A DNA stretch of 9,816 nucleotides from Candidatus Kuenenbacteria bacterium (lineage in GTDB: Bacteria; Patescibacteriota; Patescibacteriia; UBA2591; PGYQ01): contig JACQWZ010000019.1 in assembly GCA_016209005.1 (NCBI GenBank), positions 1-9,816 of the forward strand, given 5' to 3'. Positions 6,792-9,816 of this stretch are shown here, piece after piece. The position numbers were made by a program, and so were the translations under genes. The notes beneath the pieces were generated by a model that saw only the letters and a program-made list of their open reading frames with translations, made no database searches and was not told where the DNA came from. Every line of letters starts with the position of its first letter. The stretch's first letter is position 1.

Positions 6792-6907
6792 CAGGAGTTA
6801 CGCACTATTAATGTGCATTTGGCTAATATTAGCTAAAAATGAAAAATTAACAAAAATTCAATTTTCGCTAACTTTAGCCATTTTTTAATTAAACTGCGTA
6901 AGTCCTG
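6792..6907 (+). mobile_element. MITE copy D, 116 bp, with AATTT target duplication
   Basis: This copy is identical to copy A over all 116 bp. AATTT lies directly before (6787-6791) and after it (6908-6912). It ends 30 bp from the stop codon of the AtpZ-like gene, inside that gene's 3' region. Confidence 0.94.
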
Positions 6908-6912
6908 AATTT

Positions 6913-6937
6913 GCAAAATTTGTCTTATAAATTTTGC
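6913..6937 (-). terminator. AT stem-loop abutting the AtpZ-like gene stop codon
   Basis: GCAAAATTTGT and ATAAATTTTGC form an 11-bp stem with one G-T mismatch position and a 3-nt loop, touching the TAG at 6938-6940. The stem and right flank closely match those at 8854-8878 after rpsI. There is no long T run, so the role as terminator is inferred from position. Confidence 0.55.
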
Positions 6938-7162
6938 CTATTTCATCATTTTTATAGTTTTTTTATAAACTATGCAAACTGAAATAATAATAGCCAATAA
7001 AATTCCAAAAAGAAACAACCATGGCGAAGTGTGAAAATATTTATCTAAAAAACGTCCGGTTAAAGCGAAAATTACCAATGGCAAAGCAATGAGATACCCT
7101 AATTCCCAAGCCAAAGATAACATTGACCAAAAATTTTCTTTGTTATTTTTTTTATTATCCAT
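6938..7162 (-). CDS. AtpZ/AtpI-like small membrane protein
   Basis: The 74-residue product has two predicted transmembrane helices (about 17-36 and 48-66) joined by GRFLDKYFHTSPW. That G-x-x-LD-x(5)-SP pattern is typical of the AtpZ/AtpI family, which assists assembly of the F1F0-ATP synthase rotor or magnesium supply and is normally encoded just upstream of atpB. Here the downstream side holds a stem-loop, MITE D and 700 bp of repeats, so the rest of the ATP synthase operon is absent from this place. The start ATG at 7162 is the only sensible one; no Shine-Dalgarno precedes it. A TATAAT-containing repeated motif lies 82 bp upstream and points toward it. The assignment rests on hydrophobicity pattern and loop motif, so another two-helix protein is possible. 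Confidence 0.7.
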   Translation of the reverse strand: MDNKKNNKENFWSMLSLAWELGYLIALPLVIFALTGRFLDKYFHTSPWLFLFGILLAIIISVCIVYKKTIKMMK

Positions 7163-7244
7163 TAGATTTTAAAATAAACAAAATTTAATTTTATAAAATT
7201 TTGCTTATTTTTTTTAAAAAATCAAGTATTAAAAAGATTATTTT

Positions 7245-7270
7245 ATTATATCGGAATTTCAATATTTTAT
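7245..7270 (-). promoter_or_regulatory. Repeated TATAAT-box motif, copy 1 (toward the AtpZ-like gene)
   Basis: On the minus strand the motif reads ATATTGAAATTCCGATATAA plus T, preceded by ATAAA. It matches 25 of 26 bases at 8761-8786 in the same orientation, and 21 bases at 9571-9591 inverted. It lies 82 bp before the AtpZ-like start and just after the endonuclease stop. Confidence 0.55.
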
Positions 7271-7271
7271 T

Positions 7272-7832
7272 TTATTTATAATTTTTCTCTAACCATTTAT
7301 AGATATTAAAAAAATCTTTTGCTGAATTAACTAATCCTGTTTTATATTCTTTAAATTTCGGTATTTTATTATCTTTTATATGTTTTATAGAAAAATCGCA
7401 TTTATAAACCCCGTTTTCTCTACGATGTAGTTCTTTCCACAAAATATTTTTTTTACGAACAGCAGTTAGGTATATTTCATTTGGAGTAACATCTATAAAT
7501 AATATGCCATCAAAATCTCTTTGTGGATGTAAATTTTCGTGTTGAAATAATCCTGTGCCAATTGTAATAGTGGCAAATTTCACTTCTATTTTCAATCCAT
7601 TAGAAATAAAATCCCAACCTTTTACCGCTTCTGTAATACTTGAGTCATAATTAATTTTGCATTTAAAATCTTTTAAAATTTCAACTGTTATCTCCTCACC
7701 CAGTTGTCCTCTTTCATCAATTGTTAAAAATTGTATATCTTCATATAAACTATCGTTCCAATCAAATTTTTGAGAAGGTTTTCTCTGTTTTATTTCCGCT
7801 ATCTTTTTAAAAATTATATCTGATATTTTCAT
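7272..7832 (-). CDS. Type II restriction endonuclease, PD-(D/E)xK fold
   Basis: The 186-residue protein sits directly after a DNA methyltransferase, its ATG overlapping the methyltransferase TGA by 4 bp (ATGA), so the two are translationally coupled. A PD-(D/E)xK-like site is visible: GWD (72-74) followed by EVK (83-85), that is Asp74, Glu83 and Lys85, with an upstream acidic helix at Glu46-Glu47. This fits a nuclease that cuts unmethylated DNA at the sequence the partner methylates. Recognition specificity cannot be told from sequence. The stop codon lies next to a 26-bp motif that recurs upstream of the methyltransferase, so the pair is bounded by direct repeats. It looks intact. The family identity is inferred from partner plus active-site pattern, without recognising a named subfamily. 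Confidence 0.75.
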   Translation of the reverse strand: MKISDIIFKKIAEIKQRKPSQKFDWNDSLYEDIQFLTIDERGQLGEEITVEILKDFKCKINYDSSITEAVKGWDFISNGLKIEVKFATITIGTGLFQHENLHPQRDFDGILFIDVTPNEIYLTAVRKKNILWKELHRRENGVYKCDFSIKHIKDNKIPKFKEYKTGLVNSAKDFFNIYKWLEKNYK

Positions 7833-8725
7833 ATTAAATATTTATCAAAATAACCCGCTTTTATTATTATATCTTTAATTAAACTTGTTCTTAAATTTAA
7901 AGCGGAATTGGTAGATAAAAATGCCACCTTCTCCCAATTAGTATTGCAAAGAATATTTTTTATTTCTTTTTTATTTCTTTTAATAACTATCCCATAACCT
8001 CTCTCGTGCGGTAATTCATAAAAAGAATTATATGCCCTCATATCACTAAAAGTCGTTGATGGCAAGTAGACGTCGCATTTTCCTATCATATCTTTATTTC
8101 TTGTATTCGCTGGCAATCCGCCGTCAGACAAAGAATAAACATCAATAAAATCATTACAAGTTTTTTGTGATTTTATTTTTATTTTATTGATATTAATTTT
8201 AGTCCAAACTTGAAAAATAGTATTTATTTGTATTTCCTCTCCATTAGGATACATAAAAGAATTAGGCGGTAAAGATTCATTATGCGCTAATTTATATCCA
8301 ATTACTCGTTTGCCAGCAACGCCTTTGCCGTCTGAATTGAAAAGTTGCGGCAAAATAAAAGCAACCATATCAGCATATAAGTATGATTTATTAATAAAAT
8401 AAAGAGCAAGTTTTCCTCTTAGCCCAAATGGCGGATTTCCAATTACAATATATTTTTGATTTGTATTTTTTGGATACCAATCAAGATAATCTGATTTAAT
8501 TATACCCTCATTTTTTATTCCAGAAAGTTTTTTTGGATCAATATCAATTCCTATTCTACGATTTTTAGGCAATAATTGATAAAAAGAACCGCAACCAGCA
8601 GACGGCTCAATAAAAGTATATTCATCTAAATTTACTCCTAATTTATTTGCTACTTTTTGAAATTTATTTAAACAATATTCTGCTACTTGCGGCTTTGTAT
8701 AAAATTGGTCTTTTAATTTATACAT
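7829..8725 (-). CDS. DNA methyltransferase (adenine-N6 type), modification subunit
   Basis: This 298-residue enzyme would methylate the host DNA to protect it from the adjacent endonuclease. Residues 6-18, DQFYTKPQVAEYC, form the AdoMet-binding segment that precedes motif I in such enzymes. Motif I is FIEPSAGCGSF (38-48), motif II has Asp61 and Asp63, motif III Asp79, and the catalytic motif IV is NPPFG (97-101), typical of amino-methyltransferases acting on adenine N6 or, less often, cytosine N4. The rest (about 150-298) should hold target recognition. The single-domain length suits a Type II enzyme. The start at 8725 is the first ATG; no Shine-Dalgarno is seen. A TATAAT motif lies 35 bp upstream. 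The gene order, methyltransferase first, would let protection build before cleavage. Confidence 0.88.
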   Translation of the reverse strand: MYKLKDQFYTKPQVAEYCLNKFQKVANKLGVNLDEYTFIEPSAGCGSFYQLLPKNRRIGIDIDPKKLSGIKNEGIIKSDYLDWYPKNTNQKYIVIGNPPFGLRGKLALYFINKSYLYADMVAFILPQLFNSDGKGVAGKRVIGYKLAHNESLPPNSFMYPNGEEIQINTIFQVWTKININKIKIKSQKTCNDFIDVYSLSDGGLPANTRNKDMIGKCDVYLPSTTFSDMRAYNSFYELPHERGYGIVIKRNKKEIKNILCNTNWEKVAFLSTNSALNLRTSLIKDIIIKAGYFDKYLI

Positions 8726-8760
8726 AATTAAAAGAATATAATAAAATAAAAGTTAATTTA

Positions 8761-8786
8761 ATTATATCGAAATTTCAATATTTTAT
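8761..8786 (-). promoter_or_regulatory. Repeated TATAAT-box motif, copy 2 (toward the methyltransferase)
   Basis: The motif reads on the minus strand as ATATTGAAATTTCGATATAA plus T, one base different from copy 1. TATAAT ends 35 bp before the methyltransferase ATG. A TTGAAA lies only 6 bp from TATAAT, too close for an ordinary -35 box. Confidence 0.6.
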
Positions 8787-8807
8787 CATTTTGTTATTTT
8801 AATTTTG

Positions 8808-8823
8808 TCCGCCAGCTGGCGGA
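8808..8823. repeat. GC-rich 16-bp perfect palindrome
   Basis: TCCGCCAGCTGGCGGA is a perfect palindrome, 12 of 16 G or C in AT-rich surroundings, between rpsI and the methyltransferase. It may be a dispersed REP-like unit or part of the rpsI transcript end. Confidence 0.75.
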
Positions 8824-8829
8824 TTGACA

Positions 8830-8850
8830 TTGGATATTGGGATTTGGGAT
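8830..8850. repeat. Heptanucleotide repeat TTGGGAT
   Basis: TTGGATA followed by two perfect TTGGGAT units, next to the rpsI stem-loop. Confidence 0.65.
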
Positions 8851-8853
8851 TTT

Positions 8854-8878
8854 GTAAAATTTATCTGATAAATTTTAC
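8854..8878 (-). terminator. AT stem-loop after rpsI
   Basis: GTAAAATTTAT and ATAAATTTTAC are perfectly complementary over 11 bp with a 3-nt loop, starting 5 bp after the rpsI stop. It closely matches the stem-loop at 6913-6937. It probably marks the 3' end of the rpsI mRNA, although no U tract follows. Confidence 0.6.
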
Positions 8879-8883
8879 TTATT

Positions 8884-9348
8884 TTATCTCTTTGCCCATT
8901 GTGGCGCCTTTCTGGCTTTTTTAAGACCGGGTTTTTTTCTTTCTTTTTCACGAGAATCGCGAGTTAAAAATCCATATTTTTTTAAAATTAATTTAGTTTC
9001 TGGATCAACTTTTACTAAAATGCGAGCGATGCCATGTCTTATGCTTTCAGATTGCCCGCTTTTCCCTCCGCCTTTTACTAAAACTGAAATATCAACTTTA
9101 TTAATTTTATTAGTTTTTTCTAACGGATCTATTATATTTTTTTGCCAAATAAAAAATGGAAAATATTTTTTAAAATCTTGATTATTTACAATAATTTCCC
9201 CTTTTCCATTTTCATAATATCGCACTTGGGCTGTCGCTCTTTTTCTTCTGCCAATAGCGTAAACATATTTTCGATTATCAAAAATAGAAGATGTTGCTTC
9301 TTTTATTAACACGTCTTCTTTTTTTGTTGTAGATTTTTTTGAAATCAT
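8884..9348 (-). CDS. rpsI: 30S ribosomal protein S9
   Basis: S9 binds the head of 16S rRNA, and its basic C-terminal tail reaches the P-site tRNA. The 154-residue protein has the S9 domain from about 27 to the end: YAIGRRKRATAQVR near 30-43, GGGKSGQSESIRHGIARIL at 93-111, and the tail KKPGLKKARKAPQWAKR. The usual tail end SKR is AKR here. Compared with the standard length near 130, there is an N-terminal extension of about 26 residues, Lys/Thr-rich; a later start is not offered by an obvious ATG. In most bacteria rplM (L13) is directly upstream in the same operon, but the visible 468 bp upstream hold none. No Shine-Dalgarno precedes the ATG. The gene is intact. Confidence 0.96.
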   Translation of the reverse strand: MISKKSTTKKEDVLIKEATSSIFDNRKYVYAIGRRKRATAQVRYYENGKGEIIVNNQDFKKYFPFFIWQKNIIDPLEKTNKINKVDISVLVKGGGKSGQSESIRHGIARILVKVDPETKLILKKYGFLTRDSREKERKKPGLKKARKAPQWAKR

Positions 9349-9388
9349 AATTTGTGTTTAATTTAAAAAATAAGATATTAAAATAGGT

Positions 9389-9409
9389 AAAAATTTTATA
9401 AAAATTTTT
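9389..9409. repeat. AT-rich perfect inverted repeat upstream of rpsI
   Basis: AAAAATTTT and AAAATTTTT form a 9-bp stem with ATA in the loop, about 40 bp upstream of the rpsI ATG. The shape resembles the stem-loops at 6913 and 8854. Confidence 0.5.
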
Positions 9410-9412
9410 GCA

Positions 9413-9557
9413 AATCCTAAATCCCAATATCTAAACTCTAAACAAATACAAAATTCAAATATCTAATATCAAAACAAATTATTTTTTTTTAATTATATTG
9501 TTTTGGATTTTAAATTTTGAATTTATTTAGGATTTAGGATTTTGAAATTAGGATTTT
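9413..9557. repeat. Inverted pair of heptad arrays (AATCCTA / GGATTTA)
   Basis: Units AATCCTA, AATCCCA, ATATCTA and AACTCTA begin at 9413 and continue in looser form to about 9475. GGATTTA, GGATTTT, GAAATTA and GGATTTT run from 9530 to 9557. The two arrays are roughly reverse complements, giving a long imperfect hairpin between rpsI and the frame at 9603. Confidence 0.6.
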
Positions 9558-9561
9558 GAGA

Positions 9562-9581
9562 AATTTCAATATATTGAAATT
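9562..9581. repeat. 20-bp perfect AT palindrome
   Basis: AATTTCAATATATTGAAATT is a perfect palindrome. Its right half is shared with the repeated TATAAT motif (9571-9591), so it might be an operator next to a promoter. Confidence 0.6.
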
Positions 9582-9591
9582 CCGATATAAT
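9571..9591 (+). promoter_or_regulatory. Repeated TATAAT-box motif, copy 3
   Basis: This is the same motif as at 7245 and 8761, here on the plus strand, with TATAAT at 9586-9591. It points toward the small reading frames beginning at 9590 and 9603. Confidence 0.5.
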
Positions 9592-9602
9592 GAAAATTAG
9601 CT

Positions 9603-9806
9603 ATGATTATAGCAATATTGATAAAAATTTTAGAAAATTACTTTATTACACCCCCTAAATATCTTAATTCTATTTTAAAATTAAAATATGTCAAGGACGT
9701 CGCAATATGCAAGTTAAAATATAGACGAAAGCCTCTCGTATCTGCAAATAAAAATGTTGCCGAAATAAATGATATAATTAAAGTAAAAAATGTTAATAAT
9801 ATTTAA
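9603..9806 (+). CDS. Small hypothetical protein, doubtful (67 aa)
   Basis: I do not recognise this frame. It has 67 codons, many Lys, Asn and Ile, an amphipathic start (MIIAILIKILENYF) and no domain I can name. It lies 12 bp after a TATAAT motif. A second frame starts at ATG 9590 (MKISYDYSNIDKNF and onward, 22 codons) and stops at the run of five C at 9651-9655, so the true product could be a fusion of both frames broken by a frameshift. The stretch 9690-9745 is richer in G and C than its surroundings, which could also mean an RNA. In AT-rich DNA a 67-codon frame can occur by chance. Confidence 0.25.
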   Translation: MIIAILIKILENYFITPPKYLNSILKLKYVKDVAICKLKYRRKPLVSANKNVAEINDIIKVKNVNNI

Positions 9807-9816
9807 CATTCTAAAA

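Larger units (their letters stand above)
6241..6937. other. Repeat-filled intergenic region, no gene
   Basis: I see no convincing coding region in these 697 bp. From left to right they hold a heptad array (6285-6312), a GC-rich block (6317-6337), MITE copy C with an 80-bp tandem duplication (6369-6590), an inverted GC-rich block (6606-6626), more heptads (6630-6643, 6693-6741), MITE copy D (6792-6907) and a stem-loop at the AtpZ-like gene's stop codon. Nothing resembling atpB follows the AtpZ-like gene. Confidence 0.8.

Noticed and set aside
9690..9806. Possible tmRNA fragment: CTCTCGTATCTGCAAATAAA resembles the region before a tag-peptide reading frame
   Set aside because: There is no GGGG-type 5' acceptor end at the right distance upstream, no TTCGAC motif, and the would-be tag ends KNVNNI instead of a hydrophobic Ala-rich end.

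Overview
The window is an AT-rich stretch of a small bacterial genome. Its mix of a class III ribonucleotide reductase, FtsZ, a CvpA-like membrane protein, TatD, S9 and an AtpZ/AtpI-like protein, with short GC-rich palindromes and no Shine-Dalgarno motif before any start, looks most like a Patescibacteria (CPR, Parcubacteria-like) genome. That placement is an impression from composition and protein style, not the result of a search.

Layout, left to right. 1-175: one and a fraction copies of a 116-bp palindromic MITE. 176-2260 (-): nrdD, anaerobic ribonucleoside-triphosphate reductase, intact. 2261-2463: heptanucleotide repeats and a 15-bp inverted repeat. 2464-3067 (-): a Fic-domain gene split by a frameshift. 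3145-4308 (-): ftsZ, complete in sequence but carrying one in-frame TAA at codon 274, where the family has a glutamate. 4309-4629: divergent intergenic region with 7-bp repeats. 4630-5109 (+): CvpA-family membrane protein. 5110-5368: nested palindromes with a second MITE. 5369-6240 (+): a tatD-like pseudogene with two frame changes, a probable deletion over the catalytic GEIGLD block, and two palindromic insertions inside the coding sequence. 6241-6937: about 700 bp of repeats with two more MITEs, one partly duplicated in tandem. 6938-7162 (-): AtpZ/AtpI-like two-helix protein with no other ATP synthase gene beside it. 7272-8725 (-): a two-gene restriction-modification cassette (DNA methyltransferase, then a PD-(D/E)xK endonuclease, overlapping by 4 bp), bounded by a 26-bp direct repeat. 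8884-9348 (-): rpsI (S9), without rplM in the visible 468 bp upstream. 9349-9816: repeats, and a weak small reading frame of unknown worth.

The genes do not form one pathway. Housekeeping genes (DNA precursor synthesis, cell division, translation) alternate with accessory ones (Fic, restriction-modification). What stands out is the non-coding fraction. There is a recently amplified MITE family: four full copies of exactly 116 bp, two identical, three with 5-bp target duplications, and no transposase in view. There is a pervasive 7-bp periodicity in nearly every intergenic gap. A 21-26-bp motif ending in TATAAT occurs three times, each time upstream of and pointing toward a start codon. A family of short AT stem-loops lies just after stop codons. 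Three of the larger genes are broken, which means either real gene decay or sequence errors; read coverage over the lesions would decide.
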